Positions 26,170-37,441 of a stretch of DNA of 55,710 nt are shown one piece after another. Position 1 is the first letter of the stretch; the number at the start of each line of letters is the position of its first letter. A program made the position numbers and the translations under genes. The notes under the pieces were generated by a model that saw only the letters and a program-made list of their open reading frames with translations, did no database searches and had not been told where the DNA came from. The stretch lies in NCBI RefSeq assembly GCF_030690725.1, contig NZ_JAUYGD010000091.1:1-55710 (forward strand), given 5' to 3'. Source of the DNA: Pseudomonas sp. GTDB taxonomy: Bacteria > Pseudomonadota > Gammaproteobacteria > Pseudomonadales > Pseudomonadaceae.

Positions 26170-28188
26170 ATGCCCCTGCGTCAGAGCCTCGAAAACCTAC
26201 CGGTCGGCCGCAAGCTGCTGGTCGCCCTGCTGGCTTTGCTCGCCACCGTACTGCTGGTGGCCAACCTGGCTTTTATCAGCGCGGCCTACTGGATCTCCCA
26301 GGAAAGCGTGGCGCCCCAGGCCCTGCACACCCTCGGTCGGCTGATTGCCAGCCCGCCGCTGAGCAAGGAAGCGCTGAGTTCCCCCGCTGCCGCTGAAGCC
26401 CTGCTCAGGCGCCTGGATGACTACGCGCCGCTGCGCGCGGCAGTGATCTATGACGCCGAGGGCCTGAACCTGGCGCAGCTGCAGCGCGGCACCAAACTGC
26501 AGCTGCCGCAGCGCGTCGAAGAGGTTGAGTCCTGGCGCCACAGCGAGTTTCGTATCAACCAGCTGGTCGAACTGCCGCAGGCTACGGGCAACGCCGGCCA
26601 TCTGCTGCTGGTGGCCTCCAGCGAACTGCCAGGGGTGTTCTACACCGGCACCCTGACCGCCAGCCTGGTGATTCTGGCCTTGAGCGTAGTGCTCTGGCTG
26701 ATCGTCTCGCGTCAGGTGCGCCGCCTGATCACCCGGCCGATCCGCCGCCTGGAAGAACTCTCGCGCCAGGTCACCCGCGAAGAGAACTACGCCCTGCGTG
26801 CGCGCCGTGGCAACCGCGACGAGATCGGCAGCCTGGCCGATGCTTTCAACACCATGCTGGTGCGCATCGAAGCCCGTGAGCAGCAGCTCAAGCGCGCCCG
26901 TGACGACGCTCAGGAGGCCTTCGACCAGGCCCAGCACCTGGCCGAAGAAACCCGCCACTCCAACCGCAAGCTGGAGCTGGAAGTGCAGGTGCGTGGCAAG
27001 ATCGAGAAGAAGCTCACCGGCTTTCAGAAGTACCTCAACAGCATCATCGACTCCATGCCTTCGGCGCTGATCGCCCTCGACGAGCAACTCTACGTCACCC
27101 AGTGGAACCAGGAAGCCAGCAGCCTCTCCGGCACCCGCTTGGACGAAGCATTGAACCAACCGATCTTCCTCGCCTTCCCGCCGCTCAAGCCCTTCCTGAC
27201 GCAGCTAAGACGCACCGTCGAGCAGCATCAGGTGGAAAAGATCGAGCGGGTAACCTGGGGCAGCAACGAGCAGCCACGCCACTTTGCCCTGACCTTCTAC
27301 CCGCTCACGGGCGGCAGCGGTCGCGGCGTGGTGATCCGTATCGACGACATCACCCAGCGTCTGAACCTGGAAGAAATGATGGTGCAGTCGGAGAAGATGC
27401 TCTCGGTCGGTGGCCTGGCCGCCGGCATGGCGCACGAGATCAACAACCCGCTGGGGGCCATCCTGCACAACGTGCAGAACATCCGTCGGCGCCTGTCACC
27501 CGAGCTGGAAAAGAATCGCGAACAGGCCGAACAGGCTGGCATCTGCCTGGAAGCTATCGACCGCTACCTCAACGCTCGGGAAATTCCGCGCCTGCTTGAC
27601 GGCATCCAGCAGGCCGGCAGCCGTGCGGCGAAGATAGTCAGCCATATGCTCAACTTCAGCCGCCGCAGCGACCGCCAGCTCGCGCCCTGCCACCTGCCCG
27701 CGCTGGTCGACCAGGCGCTGGAAATCGCCAGCAATGACTTCGACCTGACCGAAAGCTTCGACTTCAAGAGCCTGAACATCCAGCGTGAATTCGATGCCGA
27801 CCTGCCCGCCGTGCCGGCCACCGCCAACGAACTGGAACAGGTGCTGCTCAACCTGCTGAAAAACGCCGCCCAGGCCATCCACCAGCGCGACGACAGCACG
27901 ACTCCAGGGCAGATCACCTTGCGCGTACGCCTGGCGCCGCCCTGGGCGGAAATCCAGGTGGAAGACAATGGCGTCGGCATGCCCGAGTCGGTGCGCAAGC
28001 GCATCTTCGAGCCGTTCTTCACCACCAAGGAAGTCGGCCAGGGCACGGGGCTGGGCCTGTCGGTGTCCTACTTCATCATCACCAACAACCACAAAGGGCA
28101 GATGGAAGTGCAGTCCAAAGCCGGCCAGGGCACCTGCTTCACCCTGCGCCTGCCAATGACCGTCGCCACGCCCGACACAGGTCTTTGA
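26170..28188 (+). CDS. Membrane sensor histidine kinase
   Basis: A protein of 672 residues from MPLRQSLENLPVGRKLLVAL. Order: TM1 about 15-40, periplasmic domain about 41-158, TM2 about 159-180, HAMP about 181-235, coiled coil about 236-290, PAS domain about 290-395, HisKA with His422 (GMAHEINNPLGAIL), and HATPase with N, G1 and G2 boxes (EQVLLNLLKNAAQA, EDNGVGMP, GTGLGLSV). It lacks a receiver domain. The start is uncertain because no good ribosome site is seen. The likely partner is the response regulator two genes upstream. In P. aeruginosa the kinase at this locus (PA4398, memory) influences swarming and biofilm. Confidence 0.92.
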   Translation: MPLRQSLENLPVGRKLLVALLALLATVLLVANLAFISAAYWISQESVAPQALHTLGRLIASPPLSKEALSSPAAAEALLRRLDDYAPLRAAVIYDAEGLNLAQLQRGTKLQLPQRVEEVESWRHSEFRINQLVELPQATGNAGHLLLVASSELPGVFYTGTLTASLVILALSVVLWLIVSRQVRRLITRPIRRLEELSRQVTREENYALRARRGNRDEIGSLADAFNTMLVRIEAREQQLKRARDDAQEAFDQAQHLAEETRHSNRKLELEVQVRGKIEKKLTGFQKYLNSIIDSMPSALIALDEQLYVTQWNQEASSLSGTRLDEALNQPIFLAFPPLKPFLTQLRRTVEQHQVEKIERVTWGSNEQPRHFALTFYPLTGGSGRGVVIRIDDITQRLNLEEMMVQSEKMLSVGGLAAGMAHEINNPLGAILHNVQNIRRRLSPELEKNREQAEQAGICLEAIDRYLNAREIPRLLDGIQQAGSRAAKIVSHMLNFSRRSDRQLAPCHLPALVDQALEIASNDFDLTESFDFKSLNIQREFDADLPAVPATANELEQVLLNLLKNAAQAIHQRDDSTTPGQITLRVRLAPPWAEIQVEDNGVGMPESVRKRIFEPFFTTKEVGQGTGLGLSVSYFIITNNHKGQMEVQSKAGQGTCFTLRLPMTVATPDTGL

Positions 28189-28190
28189 AC

Positions 28191-28772
28191 ATGGGTTACC
28201 GCCTCTCGAAAATCTACACCCGCACCGGCGATGCCGGCGAAACCGGCCTGGCTGATGGCCGCCGCGTGACCAAGGACCACCCACGGGTGGATGCCATGGG
28301 CGAAGTGGATACGCTGAATAGTCATATCGGTTTGCTGCTGGCCGAACTTGCCGAACAGCAAGCCCAGTGCCCGGGGCTGACCGAGATTATCGAAGTGCTC
28401 GCGCCCTGCCAGCACCGCCTGTTCGACCTCGGCGGCGAACTGGCGATGCCCGACTACCAGGCCCTGCAGGCCTCGGAAATCGAGCGGCTGGAAGCGGCTA
28501 TCGACCGCTGGAACGAAGAAGTCGGCCCACTGGAAAATTTCATCCTGCCCGGCGGCTCACGCCTGATCGCCCAAGCTCACGTGTGCCGCAGCCTGGCCCG
28601 CAGCGCCGAGCGGCGCTGCCAGCACCTGAACGCCGTGGAGCCGATTCGCGGCGTCGGCCTGGCTTACGTCAACCGCCTGTCTGATCTGCTATTCGTCGCC
28701 GCGCGGCTGATCGCCAAACGTCAGGGGATTGATGAAGTGCTCTGGCAGGCGGCAACGAAACCAAAGGCCTGA
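28191..28772 (+). CDS. Cob(I)yrinic acid a,c-diamide adenosyltransferase (PduO type)
   Basis: The ORF is 193 residues. It transfers adenosyl from ATP to cob(I)alamin. The N-terminal ATP motif KIYTRTGDAGETGLADGRRV and the later RSAERRC are diagnostic of the PduO-type family, with EVDTLNSHIGLL in between. It begins 2 nt after the kinase stop, so it is translationally linked to it. The ATG at 28191 is preferred over an in-frame TTG two codons upstream. Confidence 0.93.
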   Translation: MGYRLSKIYTRTGDAGETGLADGRRVTKDHPRVDAMGEVDTLNSHIGLLLAELAEQQAQCPGLTEIIEVLAPCQHRLFDLGGELAMPDYQALQASEIERLEAAIDRWNEEVGPLENFILPGGSRLIAQAHVCRSLARSAERRCQHLNAVEPIRGVGLAYVNRLSDLLFVAARLIAKRQGIDEVLWQAATKPKA

Positions 28773-28776
28773 GCCG

Positions 28777-28851
28777 TAGCCCGGATATGCCCTAGCGCAA
28801 TCCGGGAGCGGTGGTGCATGTGCAGTTTTCCCGGATTGCATCCGGGCTACG
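28777..28851. repeat. Nested inverted repeat (REP-like)
   Basis: The outer arms GTAGCCCGGAT (28777) and ATCCGGGCTAC (to 28851) enclose inner arms CAATCCGGGA (28799-28808) and TCCCGGATTG (28830-28839). It lies between two convergent genes. The sequence class GTAGCCCGGATGCAATCCGGG is widespread in gammaproteobacterial intergenic DNA. Confidence 0.75.
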
Positions 28852-28910
28852 AGGCTACGTTGCGCAGGTTGGCGCTGAGTGCGTGAAGCCGCGTCATCCA
28901 CCCGACGACT

Positions 28911-29804
28911 TCAGAGCAGACTAAGCTGGCTTTCGAATGTACGCTGCTCACCGCTTAGCGGGTCGATAAAGCTCAGCCCCTTGGCCAGTAGTTTCAGCGG
29001 TTTGCTGTAGTCATCCGGCGCATCGGGAGCATCGCTGACCTCGGGATAGAACGGGTCATTGAGGATCGGCGCACCCAGCGCGGCCAGGTGCACACGCAGC
29101 TGATGCTTCTTGCCGGTAACCGGATACAGCCGGTACAGCCAGTGCTCACCTAGGCGCTGGGCGACCTCGATACGCGTTTCCGTATTGGCCTCCCCGGCCA
29201 CTTCCTGCATGCGGAAAAACGGCTCAGCGCCTTCCAGCCGCGTCGCCCGCAACAGCGGAAATTCCAGCTGCGGCAAAGCCGCCGCCAGCGCCTCGTAGCA
29301 CTTGTCCATCTGCCGCAGGCGAAACAGCGCCTGGTACTGACCACGGCTCTGCCGATTGGTGGAAAACAGCACCAGGCCTGCGGTGTGCCGATCAATCCGG
29401 TGCAGCGGCACCAGGTCGGCATTGCCCAGGCGCTTGGCCAACCGCGCCTGCAAGGTCTGCTCGACATATTCGCCAGCCGGCATCACCGGCAGAAAATGCG
29501 GCTTGTCGGCCACCAGTAGGTGCTCATCGATATGCAACAGGGTTTCTTCGAAGGGAATCGGCGTCTCCGCTGGCACTTCGCGAAAGTAGTGAACCTTGAG
29601 TCCTTCGCGGTAAACCGCAGCCATGCCGAGCGGCTGCCCCTGCGCATCCAGTACCCGACCACGGGCGATCCGCTCCTGCCACACCGCCGGAGTAATTGCC
29701 GGGAAGTGCGCGCACAAGCATTCGAACACCGTCGCCCAGTTGCCACGCGGCAAATGCAGGGTACTGGGGCGCATATTCGACGGGGAACGGGCTTCAACAG
29801 GCAT
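28911..29804 (-). CDS. RluA family pseudouridine synthase
   Basis: A 297-residue protein. It converts uridine to pseudouridine in RNA. The catalytic motif HRIDRHTAGLVLF (Asp near residue 138) is intact; GKKHQLRVHLAALGAPILND is the conserved C-terminal segment. The N-terminus (ERIARGRVLDAQGQPL) resembles an S4-like region. Start at ATG 29802-29804; an ATG ten codons later is possible. The RNA target (tRNA or rRNA) is not predictable. Confidence 0.92.
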   Translation of the reverse strand: MPVEARSPSNMRPSTLHLPRGNWATVFECLCAHFPAITPAVWQERIARGRVLDAQGQPLGMAAVYREGLKVHYFREVPAETPIPFEETLLHIDEHLLVADKPHFLPVMPAGEYVEQTLQARLAKRLGNADLVPLHRIDRHTAGLVLFSTNRQSRGQYQALFRLRQMDKCYEALAAALPQLEFPLLRATRLEGAEPFFRMQEVAGEANTETRIEVAQRLGEHWLYRLYPVTGKKHQLRVHLAALGAPILNDPFYPEVSDAPDAPDDYSKPLKLLAKGLSFIDPLSGEQRTFESQLSLL

Positions 29805-29838
29805 CAACGCACTCGATCAGGCAGACACATAAACAGAC

Positions 29839-30780
29839 TCACTCGGGCCAGAACGCGCGAATACCCGCCACGCCCTGGGCGCCGACCTGCCAAGCGCGCT
29901 CGACATCGGCCGGGGTGACGCCACCGAGCAGAAAAGCCGGTTGATTAAAGCCCTGCAGCAACTCGGCGACCTGCGCCCAGCCCAGCGGCTGCGCATCGGG
30001 GTGGGTGTGGGTGGCTTGCACGGGAGACAGGGTGATGAAGTCCACACCCATTTGTGTGGCCAATTCCAGCTCTTGCGCCGAGTGGCAGGACGCCGCCAGC
30101 CAGCGCTGCGGCGGAAACGGCCGGCCGCCAGCGCTCAACTCACGCAACTGCTGCGCCGTCAGGTGCCAGCCAGCGGCGGGAAAGTCGCCCAGCCATTCCA
30201 ATGGCCCCTTGAGCATCAGCTGCGCCTTGCCGGCACAGAGGCCAAGGGCATCCACGGCAATGTCGCGATACTGCGCATCAAACATCGCCGGGGCGCGCAG
30301 TTGCAGCAAACGAATACCGCTTTTCAGCGCCACCTGGATGCCACGTAGCAGCTCAGGCCCACTCAGCCCCTCGGGGGTAATCAGATAACGCTCGGGCAAA
30401 CGTGCTGCCGCGACAATCGGTCGATTGGCGGCGGGAAACTCATAATCGCCCAACTGCCGAGGGCTGACCCAGGCCAACGGCTGACCTTCGGCACCATGGG
30501 GTTCACCGGTAAACGCCGAGACTTCCCAGACGTCCAGCAGTACCTGTTTGTCCGGGTAATCGTGGCGCACCTGAATCAAAGGCCGCGCGGCGCTGGGACG
30601 GATGCCGAGTTCCTCGTCCAACTCGCGGGCCAGGGCAGACTGAACCGTCTCACCGGCTTCGACCTTGCCACCGGGAAACTCCCAAAGGCCGCCCTGGTGC
30701 TTATCCTCGGGCCGTTTGGCGAGCAAAATCTGCTCGTCCACGCCACGAATCACCGCAGCGGCTACATGAATACGTTTCAC
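29839..30780 (-). CDS. Nudix hydrolase fused to thiamine-phosphate-synthase-like domain
   Basis: The protein has 313 residues from a GTG start (30778-30780) with AGGAGGAAC upstream. Residues 1-130 are MutT-like, with a perfect Nudix box GKVEAGETVQSALARELDEE followed by LG. Residues about 150-313 are a ThiE/TenI-like barrel (LLQLRAPAMFDAQYRDIAVD, GVDFITLSPVQATHTHPDA, FLLGGVTPADVERAW). The pairing is known in pseudomonads: an oxidised-nucleotide or thiamine-intermediate hydrolase joined to a TPS domain. Its start overlaps the gst stop by 4 nt (GTGA), so it is coupled to the gst upstream. Confidence 0.92.
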   Translation of the reverse strand: MKRIHVAAAVIRGVDEQILLAKRPEDKHQGGLWEFPGGKVEAGETVQSALARELDEELGIRPSAARPLIQVRHDYPDKQVLLDVWEVSAFTGEPHGAEGQPLAWVSPRQLGDYEFPAANRPIVAAARLPERYLITPEGLSGPELLRGIQVALKSGIRLLQLRAPAMFDAQYRDIAVDALGLCAGKAQLMLKGPLEWLGDFPAAGWHLTAQQLRELSAGGRPFPPQRWLAASCHSAQELELATQMGVDFITLSPVQATHTHPDAQPLGWAQVAELLQGFNQPAFLLGGVTPADVERAWQVGAQGVAGIRAFWPE

Positions 30781-31409
30781 GCCAGATGTTCCTCCTGAGC
30801 AGCCTGGTACCAGCGCTGAAACGCCGGCCACTGGTAAATGGTCTCGACATAGGCGGCCGCCTCAGCCGGTGGCGCTACCTGATAACTGCGCAGGCGTGCC
30901 GCCACGGGGGCAAAGAAGGCATCGGCCAGGCAGGGCTGACCAAACAGAAAGGCGCCTTCCTTTCCAAAGCGCAGCCTGCACTCGGCCCACAGGGCGCAGA
31001 TGCGCTGGATATCGGCCACGGCATCGGCGGGTATTTCAGCCAACGCCTGATTGCGCTTGAGGTCCATCGGCAGGTGGCTGCGCAACGCGACAAAACCGCT
31101 GTGCATCTCGGCGCAGGCACTGCGTGCCAGTGCACGGGCAGCCCGGGCTTGTGGCCACAGCTGCGCTGCGGGGAAACATTCGGCCAGGTATTCGCCAATT
31201 GCCAGGGAATCCCAGATCGCGCCGTCATCACTGATCAGCAGCGGCACCTTGCCGGTCGGCGAGTGCTGCAAAATCCGCGCGCGGGTATCGGGGCGGTTCA
31301 GGGTAATCAGCTGCTCGGCATAGGGTGCGCCGGTCAGTTCCAGGGCCAGCGCCGCACGCAGCGACCAGGACGAATAGGTTTTGTCGCCGATAACCAGAGT
31401 AAGTGACAT
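30777..31409 (-). CDS. Glutathione S-transferase family protein
   Basis: A 210-residue protein. The thioredoxin-like N-domain has VIGDKTYSSWSLRAALALEL (the catalytic Ser/Cys region) and TGKVPLLISDDGAIWDSLAI, whose Pro and D-S contact glutathione. The C-domain is helical. The YSSWS start suggests a Ser-type or maleylacetoacetate-isomerase-like subgroup. The substrate is unknown. It overlaps the Nudix gene downstream by 4 nt. Confidence 0.93.
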   Translation of the reverse strand: MSLTLVIGDKTYSSWSLRAALALELTGAPYAEQLITLNRPDTRARILQHSPTGKVPLLISDDGAIWDSLAIGEYLAECFPAAQLWPQARAARALARSACAEMHSGFVALRSHLPMDLKRNQALAEIPADAVADIQRICALWAECRLRFGKEGAFLFGQPCLADAFFAPVAARLRSYQVAPPAEAAAYVETIYQWPAFQRWYQAAQEEHLA

Positions 31410-31470
31410 GGGCTGCGCTCGATGCGAGAAGGTCGCATGACCTTAAAAGGCGACTCCCGCAATAGCAAAT

Positions 31471-31502
31471 TCCCGTTGCTCATGGGGGCATGAGCAACGG
31501 GA
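31471..31502 (-). terminator. Strong hairpin between argJ and gst
   Basis: A perfect 14-bp stem (TCCCGTTGCTCATG / CATGAGCAACGGGA) with a 4-nt loop sits 34 nt after the argJ stop. The following minus-strand sequence (AATTTGC) is only weakly T-rich, so it could be a terminator or an mRNA-stabilising hairpin. Confidence 0.5.
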
Positions 31503-31535
31503 ATGCGGGCAGTCAAACAGCAGGTACGGGACGGA

Positions 31536-32753
31536 TCAGGTGCGGTACTCGGCGTTGATCTTCACGTACTCGTGGGACAGGTCGGTGGTCCAGATTGTCT
31601 CGCTGCAACCACCGCGGCCCAACTCGATGCGGATGCTGATCTCTTCCTTGGCCATCACGGCGGCGCCCTGCTCTTCGGTGTAACTGGCAGCGCGGCAGCC
31701 CTTGCTGGCGATGCATACATCGCCGAGGAACACGTCGATCAGGCTGACATCCAGTTGCGCCACACCGGCGTAACCGACGGCGGCGAGAATGCGCCCCCAG
31801 TTCGGGTCGGAGGCAAACAGCGCGGTCTTGATCAGCGGCGAATGGGCCACCGCGTAACCGACATCCAGACATTCCTGGTGGGTCGCGCCGCCGTTGACCT
31901 GCACGGTGACGAACTTGGTCGCGCCTTCACCGTCGCGGACGATGGCCTGAGCCACTTCCATGCACACGCTGAATACCGCTTCCTTGAGCTTGGCGAACAG
32001 GTCGCCGCTGGCCTGGGTGATTTCCGGCAGGGCCGCCTGGCCAGTGGCGATCAGCATGCAGCAGTCGTTGGTTGAGGTGTCGCCGTCGATGGTGATGCGG
32101 TTGAACGACTTGTTCGCCGCATCACGGACCAGGTCCTGCAGCACGCTGCGCGCTACCTTGGCGTCAGTGGCGATATAGCCGAGCATGGTCGCCATATTCG
32201 GGCGAATCATCCCCGCGCCTTTACTGATGCCGGTCACGGTGACGGTGACGCCATCATGAACAAACTGGCGGCTGGCGCCCTTGGGCAGGGTGTCGGTGGT
32301 CATGATGCCGGTGGCGGCTTCAGCCCAGTGATTCTCGGACAAGTCGTCGAGAGCCGCCTGCAGCGCGCCTTCGATCTTTTCGACCGGCAGCGGCTCGCCA
32401 ATCACCCCGGTGGAGAACGGCAGCACGGCGCCCTCATCCACGCCGGTCAGCTGAGCCAGGGCGGCGCAGGTGCGCATGGCATTCGCCAGGCCCGGCTCAC
32501 CGGTGCCGGCGTTGGCGTTACCTGTGTTGGTCAGCAGGTAACGCACGCTGCCCTGCACGCGCTTCTTGGCCAGAATAACCGGCGCGGCGCAGAACGCATT
32601 GAGGGTGAACACACCCGCTACGCTGGAGCCTTCGGCACATCGCATCACTACCACATCCTTGCGCCCTGGGCGTTTGATGCCCGCCGAAGCGATGCCCAGC
32701 TCGAAACCTGGAACCGGGTGCAGGGTAGACAACGGGCCAAGACCAACAGCCAT
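31536..32753 (-). CDS. argJ: Bifunctional ornithine acetyltransferase / N-acetylglutamate synthase
   Basis: The protein has 405 residues from ATG 32751-32753. ArgJ recycles the acetyl group from N-acetylornithine to glutamate and, in bifunctional forms, also makes N-acetylglutamate from acetyl-CoA in arginine synthesis. It self-cleaves before the nucleophilic Thr in the motif KGAGMIRPNMATMLGYIATD (Thr189). The oxyanion residues are in MTTDTLPKG and the C-terminus ends in NAEYRT. It lies alone between secA (upstream) and a hairpin. Confidence 0.96.
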   Translation of the reverse strand: MAVGLGPLSTLHPVPGFELGIASAGIKRPGRKDVVVMRCAEGSSVAGVFTLNAFCAAPVILAKKRVQGSVRYLLTNTGNANAGTGEPGLANAMRTCAALAQLTGVDEGAVLPFSTGVIGEPLPVEKIEGALQAALDDLSENHWAEAATGIMTTDTLPKGASRQFVHDGVTVTVTGISKGAGMIRPNMATMLGYIATDAKVARSVLQDLVRDAANKSFNRITIDGDTSTNDCCMLIATGQAALPEITQASGDLFAKLKEAVFSVCMEVAQAIVRDGEGATKFVTVQVNGGATHQECLDVGYAVAHSPLIKTALFASDPNWGRILAAVGYAGVAQLDVSLIDVFLGDVCIASKGCRAASYTEEQGAAVMAKEEISIRIELGRGGCSETIWTTDLSHEYVKINAEYRT

Positions 32754-32798
32754 AGAGAACGCTCCTTGAGGTGGTGATACGTCTGATTGCGATGGTAA

Positions 32799-32831
32799 AA
32801 CGCCGCGAGCGGTCAGACCGTTCGCGGCGTT
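32799..32831 (-). terminator. secA terminator
   Basis: A 16-bp almost perfect stem, AACGCCGCGAACGGTC with GACCGCTCGCGGCGTT on the minus strand, is followed by TTACC. It lies beyond the repeat and about 45 bp upstream of argJ. Confidence 0.7.
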
Positions 32832-32900
32832 AATCAAGCTGGGCCAAGCATAGCCAACTTCACTGTCGGCTCAACCCGCTTTAAGCCGTCAATGGCCGGC

Positions 32901-33043
32901 TTAGAACCTGTTTTTGGACTCGCGAGCTAGAGCGAGACAAGGCAAAAATGGCCGAGGAAGCGGAGTTTACGAGCTGTAAATGAGCATTCCGAGGCCATTT
33001 TTAACGCAGTATCGCCGACGCGCAGCAGGTCCAGGACAGGTTC

Positions 33044-33046
<3 letters not shown>
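32901..33046 (+). repeat. MITE-like hairpin repeat, copy C
   Basis: The body is 32904-33043 (140 bp), with terminal inverted repeats GAACCTGT / ACAGGTTC and TTA on both sides (32901-32903, 33044-33046). The central hairpin AAAAATGGCC ... GGCCATTTTT corresponds to AAAAACAGGC ... GCCTGTTTTT of copy A. The right-hand TTA is the secA stop codon on the other strand. Confidence 0.8.
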
Positions 33047-35776
<2,730 letters not shown>

Positions 35777-35893
35777 ATCGACAGGATCTTCCAGGCGTAT
35801 GGATTGAGGGCGGCTGAACAGCGACCCATGCAGCCTTTATGGCTGCGTGCGAAGGGGGCATTCTACCCGGAAACGCAAACGAGGAAAGCGGCG

Positions 35894-36820
35894 TTATTCG
35901 ACGTCGTTAACCCGGGCTATATAGCTGGCTGGATTGACCAGCCGGCCATGCTTGGTGACCTCGAAGTGCACATGGTAACCACTGGCGCGGCCGCTGCGGC
36001 CGACCTTGGCAATGGTCTGGCCGCGCTGCACCAGGTCACCGATCTGTACCTGATTGCTCTTGTTGTGCGCATACAGGGTGGTGTAACCGTCTGCATGACT
36101 GATCTCCACAGTATGCCCGTAACCTGACTTGACCCCGGAGAAACTCACCACGCCGGCCGCGACGGCCACCACATCACTGCCGGGCTTGGCGGCAAAATCG
36201 ACACCTTTATGCTGGGTATTGCGCCCGGTCAGCGGGTGCACGCGACGACCGAATGGCGAGGACATATAGCCATGGCGCACCGGCATGCCAGACAGGTATT
36301 CGGCCTCATTCAGCTGTCGCTCGCCGATCAGCTGCTCCAGCACTTCCAGCAGTTGTTCGCGGCTGTCCAGGCGCAGACTCAGGCGATCCAGCTCATCCAT
36401 AAACGGCGGCGGCGCATACGCGGCATCGCCCAGGGCATCTTCCGCACCACCCTGGCCAACATTAAGGGAGAAGTCGAATTCGTTGGCATCCAGATCCGCC
36501 AACTCGGTCAGGCGTGCACCCAAGGCATCCAGACGGGTCAGGCGCGCCTGCAACTCAGCGACATGCACGGCGAAGGCATCCAGTTGACGCTGCGCGTCAC
36601 GCCGTACTTCACCGACTTCGGCGCGCTGTTGATCCATCGCCTGGTTGAGCTGGGTGTCGTCATGCACCTCAACCGTTGCTGGCGCCCACCAGGCACCGAC
36701 GGCCACACCGCTGGCCAGCGCTGCGCCGAGCGCCAGCAGCAACGCCAGCAATAGCCAGCGCAGATCCAGACTGAGCGAGCGTGCGGCACCGTGGTGCCGA
36801 CTAAGTAGAATGATGTGCAC
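35894..36820 (-). CDS. M23 family (LytM-type) metallopeptidase, membrane anchored
   Basis: A 308-residue protein with GTG start behind AGGGGAAG. One N-terminal membrane segment (about 20-45), a coiled-coil region (55-175), and a C-terminal LytM domain (about 185-300). Zinc ligands fit His204 and Asp208 (HKGVDFAAKPG) and His285 (GYHVHFE, with His283), so catalytic residues look intact. Such enzymes cut cross-bridges in peptidoglycan. It precedes secA on the same strand, 117 bp away. Confidence 0.93.
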   Translation of the reverse strand: MHIILLSRHHGAARSLSLDLRWLLLALLLALGAALASGVAVGAWWAPATVEVHDDTQLNQAMDQQRAEVGEVRRDAQRQLDAFAVHVAELQARLTRLDALGARLTELADLDANEFDFSLNVGQGGAEDALGDAAYAPPPFMDELDRLSLRLDSREQLLEVLEQLIGERQLNEAEYLSGMPVRHGYMSSPFGRRVHPLTGRNTQHKGVDFAAKPGSDVVAVAAGVVSFSGVKSGYGHTVEISHADGYTTLYAHNKSNQVQIGDLVQRGQTIAKVGRSGRASGYHVHFEVTKHGRLVNPASYIARVNDVE

Positions 36821-36901
36821 GGCCTTCCCCTAGTGGTGAAGCGTCAGTCGGCAGCAGCGATTCTGCTACCATGGCGGCTCCACTTTTTCAGGCGTCCTGC
36901 C

Positions 36902-37357
36902 ATGACTTTTCGTCCTTTGCCGGCCCGGGCTCCCGCCGCGCTGTTGCGCGAAGCGAAACCCCTGAAGGCGCTGTTCAATCAAGCGCAACGCATTGATCGT
37001 CTGCAGCACCTACTGGAAAGCCAGCTGCAACCTGCTGCTCGCGAACACTGCCATGTAGCCTCATGGCGCGAGGGTTGCCTGCTATTGATCATCACCGATG
37101 GCCACTGGGCCACGCGCCTGCGCTATCAACAAAAACGCTTGTTGAAACAACTGCAGGCACTCGAAGAATTCGCGACCTTAACGAAGATCCTGTTCAAGGT
37201 GCAACCTCCGACTGCCGAAAGGCGTGCACCGGGTCGCACAATCTGCCTGTCCAGCAGCGCTGCGGAAAACATCCAAGCCACCGCCGACGGCATTAGCGAC
37301 CCCAAGCTACGCGCTGCCCTGGAGCGCCTGGCCAAACACGGCAAACCCAGCGAATAA
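36902..37357 (+). CDS. DUF721 domain-containing protein
   Basis: The product has 151 residues. DUF721 proteins (Zn-ribbon-free in this branch) have the core EHCHVASWREGCLLLIITDG followed by HWATRLRYQQKRLLKQLQ. Some relatives are annotated as DciA-like, replacing DnaC in loading the replicative helicase; whether this one does so cannot be said from sequence. It is single, divergent from the M23 peptidase gene, and ends near the lpxC terminator. The ribosome site is weak. Confidence 0.85.
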   Translation: MTFRPLPARAPAALLREAKPLKALFNQAQRIDRLQHLLESQLQPAAREHCHVASWREGCLLLIITDGHWATRLRYQQKRLLKQLQALEEFATLTKILFKVQPPTAERRAPGRTICLSSSAAENIQATADGISDPKLRAALERLAKHGKPSE

Positions 37358-37392
37358 GTACTTTTATGCCCACCAAAACCTAGGCTAAAAAA

Positions 37393-37414
37393 GAGGCCAC
37401 CCGAAGGTGGCCTC
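37393..37414 (-). terminator. lpxC terminator
   Basis: GAGGCCACC - TTCG - GGTGGCCTC then TTTTTT on the minus strand: a UUCG tetraloop hairpin, ending the dcw/lpxC block. Confidence 0.9.
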
Positions 37415-37441
37415 AAAAAGCAAAGTAAGGAGGGTATTGCG

